From Paraphysoderma sedebokerense (taxonomy: Eukaryota > Blastocladiomycota > Physodermatomycetes > Physodermatales > Physodermataceae): a stretch of DNA of 64,000 nucleotides. Under the pieces are notes generated by a model that worked only from the letters and a program-made list of their open reading frames with translations, searched no databases and was not told the origin of the DNA. The translations under genes and the position numbers were made by a program. Within the stretch, counting starts at the first letter, position 1, and each line of letters opens with the position of its first letter. The DNA is taken from contig JAHLJZ010000009.1 of assembly GCA_025602915.1 (NCBI GenBank), forward strand, positions 248,001 through 312,000. Reading direction: 5' to 3'. Of this stretch, positions 49,423 through 61,537 are shown piece after piece.

Positions 49423-51127
49423 ATGTCCGATAAGTCCACTTCAAACGACAGGGCCAAAGCTCATGCAGCATTGGATCCTCCTACATCTTGTGTGCAGAAA
49501 GAATGTGCACAAGCGTCAAATAATGGTGATGAATTCGCGGACGTAATTATCGTAGGTGGAGGATTCTCCGGTAAACTTCAAACTTAACTTTATTGTGCAC
49601 ATATATTTAGTCGGAGAGTGATTTTAAGCCTTGAGCTTTTAATTCTTCGCAATAGGGCTTGCGGCGGCCACGATTTTAAGTCGATATCCACTCTCCGTCA
49701 TCATCATTGATAAATCTGGTTGCGATGGAACTCAAACTCGAAACTCTCATGCTGCAATATCGCATGGTGTATTCGGGTTTCCTCATCATACTCCTCAACA
49801 AATCATACAACAAGTTCTCATTCCAGTAAAAGCGAACCGGAACATTCGTATCGTCAAAGATACCGTTACCGAAATTATCGAGCCTCGTCAATCGAAGGAG
49901 AATGAGATAAAATCAAAATCCGGGACTGACCGTGATTTGTTACAGATATGTACAGCTTCAAAAGGCAGGATGTCATGCTCACGATTAATTGTCGCAGTTG
50001 GAATTGAAGATATATTACCGGATTGTATACCGAAATTCTATCAATATTATGGAAAATCTATTCACCATTGCTTAGTATGTGATGGAAATGAGTACATTGA
50101 CAAACCGGTCGTGGTCATCGGGAAACCTGAAGTCGCAAGGTTATTATGATGTCTTACAATTTTAATTCAACTATATCCGAATTGGATGAATTAATGCGTT
50201 AATTTTAAATTCAAATCACACTATATGTATCGTAACATTTTTCAGGTTAATAGACTTGGCTACTGAATTATGTGTGTGGACGAAAGACATCACAATCTTA
50301 GTCGACTTTGAACAGAGCATTAGTACCTGTCACGTCCAGCAATCTTCTCAGTGTACCGGCGATTCGTCAACTCAATCTCTTTCTACTACAGAATTGGAAA
50401 ATAAGAAACAATCTTTTTTATCCTCACTATCCTCAAAACAACGAAAAGTATTATCACGATTTCCCTCTATCAAATTATTGTTTCATTCAAAAATCGTTTC
50501 ATTGAACGGCGAAGATTCCAATGGTGAATTAAAATCAGTAACAATCTCCACTCTGGCTTATGAAACGGCTCCTCATCAACAAAACCAAATATCTCAGTCC
50601 GATCTCAGTGCAAAGTCAAAACCAGAATCACGATCGAAAGAAAAGACAGACCAAATTGATGAACAGTTAATGGAGATTCCTTGTTCCGCCGTGTTCTTTA
50701 ACTACGGAAGATTACAAAATTCGAAAATTGGGATATCAACGAAACAGTTAAGAAATTTAGGTTGTAAATTCAATGAACGCGGTGATGTCTTGTGTGACGA
50801 GTTTGGTAAAATATGTGGCGACGAGTTTGATGTCGAAGATGGAGAAGTCGGCTTACAAGAGAACAGAAAAAAGCAAATTGATAAAAGGATTAGTTTTGCC
50901 GGAAATATGACTTGGTTCGTGTTCTTTTCATGCAGTAGCTTGCATTAATTGATAGATATCGACTTACTTATAAATATTTTAAAATAAGTGATTGGCCCAT
51001 GCTGATCAATGTATCTATAGGACAAGCTTCCAAAATTGCATTTAAAATCGGTCAAGAGTTGTGTGAAGAAAAGATAGACAAGTTGTTGTGTGAAGGCGAA
51101 ACGAATTGCAAGTCTGCCGAAGAATGA
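49423..51127 (+). CDS. Thioredoxin-reductase-like FAD oxidoreductase
   Basis: There are four exons (about 49423-49571, 49655-50138, 50246-50935, 51021-51127). 'DVIIVGGGFSGLAAATILSR' is the FAD-binding GxGxxG motif, with the intron inside the Gly run. 'GTQTRNSHAAISHGVFGFPH' and 'GRMSCSRLIVAVGIEDILPD' follow. 'GKSIHHCLVCDGNEY' is the position of the redox CxxC of thioredoxin reductase (family CATC; here CLVC). Next 'KPVVVIGKPEVARLIDLATE' sits where the NADPH motif GGGDSA normally lies, and it is strongly altered (GKPEVA). The third exon has a hydrophilic insertion of about 90 residues. The C-terminus 'GQASKIAFKIGQELCEEKI' fits the FAD domain. It looks closer to gliotoxin-reductase-type (GliT) relatives than to a housekeeping reductase; its substrate is unknown. 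Confidence 0.82.
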
Positions 51128-51415
51128 ACTTACGGGTACCTAAGGGAATACTAGGGAAATGGAGAAAGGCAAATATGCCATAGAAAACGTAAAACTCGGA
51201 CACAAATTTTTCAACAATTTGCGTAAATAAATGGTAAAATAATAGTATATTATCATACTCTTGAAAATGATTGCCATAACAACAAGCCAGCCGAAGGATA
51301 TTTACAATACGAATACCCGCCAACTGTATTCGGGATAAATAACCATCCAAAGCAATACCTTTCACAAACCTGATAACCGCTTTTCCAGAATTTGAGTATG
51401 GATACTCGCCTTCAT

Positions 51416-54400
51416 TTACATAACTAATCCCCCGACCTTACTTCCTATATTTTCAGAGATGTCATAATCTATATCAACTGCTTCTTCCGCTTGCAAACTG
51501 ACATCGTATGATTCTTCTTGGCTCTGTTGATCTTCACTGCTGGGCGATTCGTCATCCTCGATTTCTATATTGTGTTTGTAACTTGATCCTGGCAACTTCA
51601 CATTCAAATTTTTAATTTCCAATTCGTTGTCTTTATGAGCATCGTCATCGTTATTGACTGAATATTGATCAAGTTGTGAGTGACTTAAAAGTAGATTGGA
51701 GGGGATGTCAAAAGATTTCGAGTCGGTAGAATCGTATCCGTCTTGTACAATCAGACCCAACTTGTTCTTAACGCGAACCCGGCCATCAGGGTATCTAGTT
51801 TCTTGAGTGCCATCTTCGTACACAATTTTTGTTGTTCCGTCCGGTTGAATTCTAGTTTTGTAGGTTGGAGTGTAGATTTCCTATTGGCGAATAAAAATGC
51901 AAGATAAAATTAACAATGAGATACAACCGCACATAAAGACAACCGGGGAAGGTAAATGAATTGCCTCAGTGTAAACAAAGTAGAAGATCGTACGTACCTT
52001 ACTACCATCTTTCCACACAACGGTCCTCCAGCCTTTTTCATCCACAACTTGTACAGTTCCATCCGGAAATATACTTTTTTCCATGCCATTTTTATAAACA
52101 ATTTTAACGGTTTTATCGGGAAAATATATCTCGTTTGTTCCATTTGGGTGTCGCTTTTCTACCTGTCCATTTGAGAATTCAAAAATCTCAAGGCCGGAAG
52201 GATAAGTAGTATGAGTAGTGCGAGTGGAGGAGTAATAATAAAGAGTGTGCGTCGATGTGGTCTTATGTTTCGATCGCATGGTGACCATGGCGGTTATGAA
52301 CAGCGAAAGTGAAGCAAAGACTGTTCAGTAAAGATTTCCGATTGAATGGTCAAAATTCGTAATTACCTCTTTCATATCTCCATTCATAAACCGGACAATC
52401 GTTGCACCACCATGTCTGTACTCTTTCGTGGTTCCATTCTTGTACAATACAACTCTAGTGCCATCGGCGTATATTCTTTCGCGCTTACCGTCAGGATAAA
52501 TGTTATTCTACAGTTTTGTCGCAATAAGCCAGAAAATATATGAATAATAGACAAATGCCATAAGGAATCGAAAACAAAAAGCGATACAGAGAATAGATCG
52601 ATAAAGTTAGATCAGCGGCAAGATTCAACGGAAACTGAGGACGAAAAACAAACACAAAAACCAGAGAAGAGATAAAACAGCCTACCTCCAAGATACCATT
52701 CAAGCCGCTGGCTCTTTCTACATTATTAAAAAACTGCTCCCAATCTCGGTTTACGAAATCATTGGTGGTATTGCTATAAACAGTACTAACTTCGCTTAAA
52801 GTGTCCGATATTCCTAACATTCTCTCTCCGTCAAGATCGTCATGTTGCTTGTACATGCTCGTACTTAAATTCCCATGCACACGTCTACCGGGTCGTGATA
52901 CAGACGATGACATTGAAACTGAGGAAGCAAGACCTGAGGGCAAATGAGATGATGAAGAAGAGGAGAGGGAGGAGGATGAAGGAGACGATGAAAGTTTCGG
53001 CTTCGACTTCACGATCGGACGAGATTTCTGAGTAGGAACATTTTCTGTCTGCGGCGGGGAAGAGGCTGAGAGTCGAGGCCTTGATGGGAGTTTTGTCGAC
53101 TGTGATAGCTGCCGCGGAGTTGTGGATCCAAACGAACTTGAATCCAAAGATCCAGTCATGTTATTCTTCACTTTCGGTGCCCGCATCCCGCTTCCGCTCG
53201 TTTTACCGACAGTTTGTTTTTCTGACAACCAGTTGATTCTTTCTCCCTCTAAGACCTTAATCTCCTCCTGTAGCTCTTTATTACTCTTCAATAGTTCTTC
53301 AACCCTTCTTTTATACCTCTCCTCTGTCATCTTCAACCTGGTGTCCTTTTGCTTTATAGAAGACTGTAACTCCGTAATTTGTTTCCTTAAATCCTCAATT
53401 TCGTTTCTTTCTTTTCGAGTAGGTAAGGTAGAAGTTAACCGACGGTGCTTCTCAAACAGAGCCCGCTCCTTTTTCAATTTTTTCTGCGATTCATCCAGTT
53501 GAATCGTAGTTGCGGTCTTGTAATTTTCAAATTCAGACTGGAGATGACGCAATTAGAAAGATAATACATTCCATAAGTTTCTATGATGTGGAAAGATCAA
53601 CAAAAAAATAATGAGTGCTTTACCTTTTCCTTCTCTAAGCGCACTCTAATCGTCTCATTTTGGGTCTGGACTTTCTTCAATTTTTCATTTTCGGCTTTAA
53701 ATTTAGAAATTTCAATTTCCAACGCCTTCCAGCAGTAAATCAAATCACACAATATTAGAACACTTTTCGGCATTCTGAAGGTAACACAGAGTATATTATT
53801 TACCTTTAATTTCTCTTGCAACTCTTCGTTCAAGTGTTCGGACGGCTTTGATGTAGCTGGTGTGCTATCTTTGGACTGAACCTTTATATTTCGCACTAGA
53901 TAGGGATTCGTATCAAAAAGCGTAGTTCTCATGTTCTGTAATTCAATAAGACACCGTACCATTCGGGTTGACCCCAAGCTCCTTGTTGCTATCAAATTTC
54001 TCCTTGCCTTTATCCTTCTGCAATCCAGGAAATAAAGATCTAATTAAATTTGACTGAGGGACAGAAGGTAGAGAGGCTTCATGACTGTCATTCGATAATT
54101 GAGAAGAGTGGTCAGCGGAAGTCGGTGTAGATGCCGATGCTGAAGTAGTTGTGTTTGAAGAAGTGATATCTATATTTTTGAGAGATGCCAGCATTGACGT
54201 TGAATGGGAGGTTCGTAAGAGACAAGGAAGAGAGGAAGAACAAGCTAAAAAGTATGTTGAAGCAACAGCCAACCTTGAAGTTCAGTTTCGTCGAACAAGA
54301 AAGATTTTCCAATGACGGGTTCTGCCCGCTTGACAAGGAAACTAGGTGCTTCATCAATGGTCACATCTCCCCAGGTATGACTATCATCAAATTGAAACGA

Positions 54401-54928
54401 CTCCATCCCATTTTCACTACGATTATCTTCCACAACAGAATGCCGATTGCTTGAATTTGGATCGTTGAATCTCTTTGAGATTTCATTATAATTACGTGGG
54501 TCCGGCAATGCGATAGTTCTATCATTAGTGTCATGAAAAGGAGGAATGGAGTACGGTTTGTATATTGGTTCTGGAGACCGTTGTGTGAAGTGATTGGTAG
54601 GGAAGGACTGCACATTTGATACAGAGGTTGACCTTGGTTCTTGTGGGGATGGACTGCCGAGGTCCAGCTCTAATCCTGCTGATGACGAGGTGACCTTTAA
54701 AGCCCCGGGGGAGATACTATGTATAGAATTTGCATTTGGTAGTGAAGGAATCGAAGGTGTTAAAGTAGGGTTGAACGAAGAGAATTGATTCTGAATTGAC
54801 TCTTCAATTTGTCGAAAGAGCGCCAATTCTTCCATTTCTTTCTGTTTGAGTTGTTGCCATAGTTCCCGATTCTGCTGTCTCTTTTCGAAAATAATGTGAT
54901 CATCCACGTATAGCGATTCGACTTCCAT
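51416..54928 (-). CDS. CPAP/SAS-4/CENPJ-like centriole assembly protein
   Basis: This multi-exon gene starts MEVESLYVDDHIIFEKRQQN. The N-terminal half is low-complexity, with 'ESFQFDDSHTWGD' resembling the acidic 'FDDDETW' stretch of CPAP. The middle is a long coiled coil (about 53900-53200) with 'RKERNEIEDLRKQITELQSS' and 'KEMTEERYKRRVEEL'-like heptads. The C-terminal region is a TCP10/G-box beta sheet: 'NNIYPDGKRERIYADGTRVV', 'KRHPNGTNEIYFPDKTVKIV', 'YKNGMEKSIFPDGTVQVVDE' and 'YEDGTQETRYPDGRVRVKNK'. In animals and algae this G-box binds STIL/Ana2 during procentriole assembly. An acidic tail of about 100 residues follows it, which is unusual. The gene is expected only in lineages with centrioles or basal bodies. 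Confidence 0.82.
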
Positions 54929-55769
54929 AGTGTAAGAACTGAACTATATATCAAGCAAGAGATGCGAAAGGGATATGTCGAATTGAAGTCGAGTTCAAGT
55001 TGCCAAACTGGGAATTCCGGCGAACGACGATAGAATGATGCTGTTTGATGAACGCTGGAGTCTTACGCTGTAGTTTAGGAGACAATAAATTAGCAAATCA
55101 TGATTGATAAAATATGGTTTTTTCCTGGGAGCAAATGCGTTGCAGTGGATAACAAATTTCGAGTGCGAATGGTTTTGTTATTGTGGTGCAGATTGCAACG
55201 ACAATCCAATCAGAATTCTTGCGTCGTATATGAAAAGACGAGGATGGTGGACATACTCACAGACTCTAATTTTAGAAGTTAGATGAAGGGAAATACTGCA
55301 ATGAATTACTTTTACTTATATGCATAGCATATATTCACCTATTCCAAGGAAAACTCTATTGAAGATGAGCGACGGAAATTCCAACGTATTTATGTAACCA
55401 AAACCAGTTCGAATGATATTATCGCATACATGGTGACAAAGCTGACAGTACCAACATATACAAAACGACGGTGTTGCCATAAATTTACTCGTCGCTCTCA
55501 TAGAGTCACATGTAATGCGTCCCCAGTCCCCACATCGACATGGCAAATCATATGTTTAGTCTGGGTGCACTTACCAGACTTCTACAGATTTATAGTGCAA
55601 TTAGAATGTGTGCCTTTTTATAATTACCTCTTCCAAAAGGATGCCAGAATAAAATGATGAATTGTCTGTCGATAAAAGTCAGATTACGTGCTGTCGTAAC
55701 GTCGTTTCGGCTTAAAATCGTTCCTCTTTGAATGCCCGCTATCTCAACTTTCTTACATCAACCACAGAA
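54929..55769. other. Divergent intergenic region
   Basis: These 841 bases lie between the CPAP-like gene (-) and an unknown gene (+). Several overlapping open frames of 60-75 codons are present but show no domain, signal or codon pattern that I can support. It must hold two promoters. Confidence 0.4.
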
Positions 55770-57351
55770 ATGTCGTCCCTTCCATTTGCCTCCCCTCGAG
55801 TCGGTCCAAGATATAAGCGGAATAAGCCAAGAAAGACCGAGCTCCATTCTATATTAACAACCAGTACTTGTCTTGTTTCCCTTGTCAGCCATCCGTTCTC
55901 CTCCGCCAAGATAACTGACTTTACTACTTTTAATGTGTAGACCTGCAACAAAAGGAAACTGCATCGGCTTCAACGAATGTATCCATCCCTACGCTTAAAG
56001 CCGCTGCCTCATCAACTCCACCGCCGTCCTCGTCTGAAAATCAAACCCTGAAGGCCAACTCCGCCAAAGTGACTTCATCAATCCGCGGAGAGAGAAAGAT
56101 GCAGCAACCGCAGGACGACCCATTTGGCTTCAATATAGTTAACAAAAAAATTAAGTCTACTATTCTTCAAAGGATTGAAAATCAATCTCAGCCTCGAGCA
56201 AAGTCTACTACATCTAGTGTCATTCCATCAAAGGCCGGTGTCGCGTTGAAATCAGATTCCATGTGTTGTTCTGGAGATGCAATTGATATAAATTCATCGG
56301 ACAAAGTACAATCGCCTAAAGAAAATACAAAGGAATTGTCATCATCATTGAAACAGCTACCGCAGTCCTCCCTTAATTCACCGGTCTCTCAAATCACACG
56401 TTCGATTTCTCCTGAAGGAAAAGCGCCAGAATCTAAATCCTCGCCAACGACCGACACAGATTCCGACTATTCTGTATTTCTTCCATTCAGCTTCAAGCTC
56501 GAATCAACGATTCCCAACCCTTCTCCGCGCGCCACGGTTCGAGGTGTAAGTAGAGGTAAGGGAAAGACCAAGAATATCCGCAATGCTCCGGCAAAAACTC
56601 CGAAAACTGCAAAACAGAATACCATTCCTCGCACCAAATCAAAGCGATATGTTGGGTGTGATAGCATCTCTGGGAATCGTAATGCTGCCGCTGTAGTCCC
56701 AAGGCGGAGAAAATCCGACTCTGGCGACTTCACCACCGACCGAGACTCAGACTCAAATTTGAGTTCGCAGACCGAATCCGAATTAGAGACGAATGACGAC
56801 TATGATTTCATGCCATCCTCCAACAAGTCTTCTGCTTCCTCCCGAGGAAGAGGGCGAGGACGGGGTAGAGGACGCGGTCGTGGACAAGGCCCTACTCGAG
56901 GACGAGTTAAAAGTCAAATTATGAAAGCTGAAGAAAATGCGTCGAAAGATTTGCCCTCAATTGGTGCCAACAGAAGGAAGAAAAGAAAAAGTAGTGAAAA
57001 AGGATCCAAGAAAAAGAATGAGGAAATGGACGGAGAACCTAATGATTGTGACAAAGAGGTGAGTTGACGTCTCTGCTTCCACTGTAATTATTGAGCTTTT
57101 CTGCCGAAAATATGTTTTTTGTGTGGTTCATTTCCCTTTCAGTTCCCTTTCAATTGGTCTAACCCATGCTTTATTACTGACATTCGTTTTCCGAAATCGA
57201 AACTAATCATGCATATTCATGCGAATCTTTACCCCGGCACCTCGATGTCATTAATGATCATTGACTCTTATTTTTACAGACGAAGGGACAAACTGTTTCC
57301 AGCAAAACTCAGGATATTGACGACTATGTTTTAGAAACTGAATATGTGTAG
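55770..57351 (+). CDS. Unknown basic, low-complexity, probably nuclear protein
   Basis: Three exons join in frame (55770-55869, 55941-57058, 57280-57351), giving about 429 residues from the ATG at 55770 (MSSLPFASPRVGPRYKRNKP). I do not recognise a family. Visible features are: an N-terminal basic start; 'QDDPFGFNIVNKKIKS', containing an isolated FGF motif; 'SPKENTKEL', a KEN box; a Ser/Asp-rich middle ('TDTDSDYSVFLPF', 'DSDSNLSSQTESELETND'); an RG tract of seven GR pairs (SRGRGRGRGRGRGRGQG); a basic stretch (RRKKRKSSEKGSKKKN); and a conserved-looking acidic end 'DIDDYVLETEYV' in its own exon. It has no transmembrane helix or signal peptide. An FGF motif plus KEN box also occurs in the cohesin regulators Wapl and sororin, but no sororin domain is visible, so this is only an idea. 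Confidence 0.75.
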
Positions 57352-57925
57352 AGATTTGAAATGTAACAAAATGTAACTGGCTGTGACTGTTGCTGTGAAT
57401 CCTCATCGTTGGATTGCACTCATTTATGTGCAACATGAATTTTTCAGTATCAAGCTCATGTTATCGAGAATCATTGTCAGAGATGAATTGGAATCTTGCA
57501 ATTATAGTAAGAATGAATCTAATTTGATAAAAATTATAAATCTATTAATAAATAATATACTTCCCCGACCTCGAAGCGAGACATTTCGGATGCTCTGTAA
57601 TGACTGAAATCTGTTAGGAAAGATAGAGACATGATGTTGTCTTCAATTAATGCTTCCGCCCGCTTATTCTAGATTCACCTGTGGATTTAGTTAAGCCTAT
57701 GCCCTTCTGGTGTGGGAAGAAAGGTACGTAGTTGCAATGGTATGAGTGGTTCACTGCTATTACTGGAAATTGCCACAATACATGTACAATGATTTTTCTT
57801 ATTTTAAGTTAAACCCGTAGGTTCGATCAATTCATTTACAACTACTGTACAACGAAATAAATTAAGACATTATGACAAAAGATAAGTATTCCTGTCGATA
57901 CAGTAATCTTATATATGTAGGCAAT
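57352..57925. other. Convergent 3' intergenic region
   Basis: These 574 very AT-rich bases lie between the 3' ends of the unknown basic protein gene (+) and the first DUF7729-like gene (-). Nothing is recognised; the sequence 'ggttcgatcaattc' at about 57830 is not part of a foldable tRNA. Confidence 0.4.
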
Positions 57926-58985
57926 TTACAACAACAAGACAAAACCAGCACCAACAACAGACACAAGAGAGACGATTGAAGTAGAGATACTGTGAGCATC
58001 GGAGGTTCTGACAACTTCGCCGTTGGGTCCAGTACCAAAGCTCAGCGGAGCTTGACGATCAATGAAACCCGAGGCACCACATTTAGCTTCAATTTGTTGA
58101 ATGTATGTATCGTAGGTCTTCTTGATTTGTTCGGAGGCGGCTTTAGGATCAGTGCCGTTAGTAGGTTCAAAAGGATCATTGGGATATTTTTGAGCGAACT
58201 GTTTGTGATGAAGAGAGAAGTAATTAGAACCAAGCAATTCAACAAGTTCATACTAATCATATTGAGACATACCGCTCCACTTTGTTCTGTGAATTGTTTG
58301 AAGCATTCTCCACACACCACTTCTTTGGGAAGTTTTTCAATTGGAATGGTATAATTGGGATCATCGGAGGTAAATACTTTTAGAATTTCCTTGGAATCCA
58401 ATTCTTTGTTCGCTCGATAAGGCTCTAACATTCTGAGTGAGCAGAATTGACCATCTTTGGCTTTGGCGCATGTAAGATCTTGTGTAAATGGAACAAAGGT
58501 GGAGAAGAACAACATTCCTTGATCGGTAGGCGCTGAACATGATTTTCGAATGTTTTCAGCTGCTTCATTTGCCTGTGTACTGCATTCGGAGGTACAGATT
58601 GATTTGGTGTTTTCAGTCACGAATTGGAAGTACTGAAAGAAACAATTAGTTCAAGTGCAAGTCTTCAATTGGTGACGTAAATACAAACCTGATCAAATGT
58701 TATATCCTTTGTCACTTTGGATTCACCACTGCTCATTTTCTTGTAGCAGCTATTCTGCTGTAAAGCATCAAAACTACTGATACACTGAGGAGTTACATCA
58801 TTGAATGTCAAGACTGGAGACGTTCCATTATTTTCGGGGGCTGGAGGGTTCTTGGCGGGCTCTGCCGGGTTCTTCGCCGGAGCAGGAGTTGCAGAGGAGG
58901 CGGCAGAAGAAGTCTTTGACTGGGCCAAAGTGAAAGGAGCAAGAACAGATAGAGCGAGGATTGCGAAAACTGATAATTTCACCAT
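57926..58985 (-). CDS. GPI-anchored cysteine-rich secreted protein, DUF7729-like (copy 1)
   Basis: There are three exons (58985-58689, 58632-58273, 58198-57926), all joined in phase 0, giving about 309 residues. A signal peptide (MVKLSVFAILALSVLAPFTL) is followed by a Ser/Ala/Pro/Asn-rich stretch likely to be O-glycosylated. The body has paired Cys: 'TPQCISSFDALQQNSCYKK', 'SICTSECSTQANEA', 'IRKSCSAP', 'TCAKAKDGQFCSLRMLEPYR', 'KLPKEVVCGECFKQFTEQ' and 'QIEAKCGASGF'. This series (C..C, gqYC, LP..v.C..C, I..kCG..F) resembles the fungal domain DUF7729. The C-terminus is a hydrophobic tail after small residues (SISTSIVSLVSVVGAGFVLL), a GPI attachment signal. It is predicted to sit on the cell surface or wall; its function is unknown. 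A paralogue lies at 61765-62730. Confidence 0.82.
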
Positions 58986-60278
58986 GATTATATAAAAGGA
59001 GTATTATATGATGATTCGTGACGGAAGCAAGGATTTTATCCTAGATAATAAATGATAAACCTTCTGAAATTTTAGTATGAACCAGAGTCAATAACGGGTT
59101 AAAAAATTTGCAATCTGATCTCTTTTTGACTTATATATTTTTGCTCCTCGGCTCATGATTCATGAATTAATAGGAAACGGTTCCGGACCGCATATAAGCC
59201 TCAGAGATGGCGCGCGGTGAGGATGCGACAGCAAAACGCGATTGGTCTGCTCGGCACAATATCATGAACAGAGCGCCTTATCCGCTACCGACTCAAAATC
59301 AATCTTTATTCGATCCACCAAGCCTCAAACTAGTTGTTTTTAAGGTTCGGACCTTTGGACCGCTTTGCTTGTACAAGGAAGAAAACAATGCCAAACAGGG
59401 CTCATGTGCGTCTTGTTAATGTGGCATTGCTTGGCCGCTTCTGGCCAAATCAACCATTACTTTCAGGACCAATGAAAAGAACTTGCGATTATAGTTGAGG
59501 AGATCTTGATCCATTCGTCATGGCTGGAATAATAGTTTTCTGTTGACGACAAATGGCTTCCGTTTCTAACTTTGAGTGAGCCTCGAATGCCAACATGACG
59601 AACATGCTTAATCTATTATCATACAGCTCGAAAAATATATCACAATATTTTTATCCAAACTTAACATTGATACAATAGAATTATAAATAGAACGAAGCTG
59701 TGGATTACATCAGATTATTGTATACAGGGATCTTAACCTGCAATTTGTTGGCGGTGCCTGGAGGCTGTCGCTTGACTGCAGCCGTTATTGTCAATATTCT
59801 ATCATTGCGACATAAAAATTTAATCCTAAACATGGTAAACTAATTTTGAAGTCAAATAATCTGCTTTGTACTTAAAATTCACCATCATAAGCATATTCGA
59901 GCCGCTACGTTAATGCCACGAGTAATTAATGCAGTGCACATCCGATCTATGTGGTCATCCTTCCCGCGGATAAATTTGGAAAGCCAAATGCCGACGATAA
60001 GTGAGTCAAAGATACAATGGAAGATCCGTTGAACTTAAAGAAAAAACCGAAAGAGTTTAGTTCTGAGACAGCGTCAGTCGAATGGCCAACTGGTGGGGCT
60101 AGCTCGAGCTGAAGTGATGTCATAGGCAGGTTTCTTTCTAAAGATAGAAGTTTCTCTGGGCTGTGACTTCATTCAAAAATAAAAATGAAGCGAGGAAAAA
60201 TTTAAAAAGATCTTGTAGTCACTTTGACTGAAAATCTCTTTTCCCCAAGTTTTTTATAGTAACAGCGCCAATACCACC
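58986..60278. other. Long divergent intergenic region with no recognised gene
   Basis: About 1.3 kb between the DUF7729-like copy 1 gene (-) and the chitin deacetylase gene (+). A 70-codon frame at 59207-59419 has no recognisable feature. I see no repeat, RNA gene or exon. It is long for this dense window and may be an extended regulatory region. Confidence 0.4.
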
Positions 60279-61537
60279 ATGTCTTTCTTCCAAGTTGTCT
60301 TGGCGGTTTCATTGGTTACTTGTTTAACGAGTTTCTGTCCAACAGAGGCATGAATGTTTTGTGTTTTGAAAACATGACAGACATAACCTTACTGTTTTCT
60401 GCATTGTCCAATATGTTATACATAGGCAGCACCTGTTGATGCGTTTTCAGGGAGCTATGTAAGCTGTCGAAACCCCGGAGACATAGCTATAACGTACGAT
60501 GATGGTAAGTCACTACTACACGGTTTCGGATACGATTGAGGACACCTTTATGAACTATTAAACTTCGCATTAGCTATAATGATCTAATTCAACTTATTGT
60601 TCTCCCTTTAGGTCCAGACGCTGTTTTAACAAATCAACTACTTGACACGTTAAGCCAATTAGGCATTCGGACGACATTTTTTGTCGGTATGAGGAGGCTT
60701 CATATGCGTTATATGTGTTAGCAGATTGATATTAAGGGGAGTGACTTTTTATTTTAAATGCATAGTCGGTCAAAGATTACAAAACCCTGCCCAAGCAGCG
60801 GCTCTCCGACGTGCCTATAGTGAAGGTTTGAAATTGTCATTCCTTAATATATATTTTCCTTTAATATAATAATTATCTCTCTTTAAAATAATCTATTAGG
60901 TCACGACATTGCATCGCACACATATACTCATACTTCACTACCTTCTCTAAGCGAATCTCAAATTCGTCAAGAATTATTACAAACGGAAGCTGTGATCTAC
61001 AGTATAATCGGGGAGCGACCAAGATTTTTCAGACCTCCTTATGGAAATTTTGACGCAAAAGTATTGAGTGTTTCTAGATCGTTAGGATATACTCCGGTTT
61101 TGTGGAACCTGGATTGTACGTCGTTTCTGATTTCCAGTCATCGTATGCAACACGGCTAACATCTTTGGTTTTAAATCATTCTCAGCTCAAGATTTCGAAG
61201 TAAGTCCCTGACTATCTCGATATCCTTAGAGAAGCTATTGAATTGAAATTTTTTTAGCACCCTGGAGATTTTTCGGCTGTAATGTCCGCGTACACTACTG
61301 CATTTTCTCAGCATTCCGCGCATTCATATATCGCATTGAACCACGACATTCAAGCCGTTTCAGTTCAAAATGCGCCAAAATTATATCAGGTATTTTATCA
61401 GTGTACAAATTGATGACACCCCGTGTAACATGGAAATGTTAACCTTTGCTTCATTTTGACCACAGTACGTCACTTCACAAGGCTTCCGCCCTGTGCCACT
61501 TTCGCAATGTGTTGGGATGTCGGTTTATCGAGCCTAA
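60279..61537 (+). CDS. Chitin deacetylase (NodB/CE4 polysaccharide deacetylase)
   Basis: This is a multi-exon gene of about 240 residues. It starts MSFFQVVLAVSLVTCLTSF, a signal peptide, so the enzyme is secreted. The NodB core is complete: 'NPGDIAITYDDGP' (catalytic base Asp and metal Asp), 'TTFFVVGQRL', 'GHDIASHTYTHTSLPSLSE' (metal-binding HxxxH), 'RPRFFRPPYGNFDAKVL', 'TPVLWNLDSQDFE' and 'IALNHDIQAVSVQN' (catalytic His). The C-terminus 'FRPVPLSQCVGM' carries the usual Cys. CE4 enzymes remove N-acetyl groups from chitin to give chitosan in the wall. No chitin-binding domain or GPI signal is seen. The exon at 61186-61199 is only 14 bases. The exon 1 donor is unclear: no in-frame GT lies close before the stop, so a GC-AG intron at 'GAG|GCATGA' is possible. 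Confidence 0.88.

Noticed and set aside
57826-57845. tRNA-like T-loop string (ggttcgatc)
   Set aside because: No matching acceptor, D or anticodon stems can be found around it.
59207-59419. 70-codon frame starting with ATG upstream of the chitin deacetylase
   Set aside because: No domain or signal, and the length is what chance gives.
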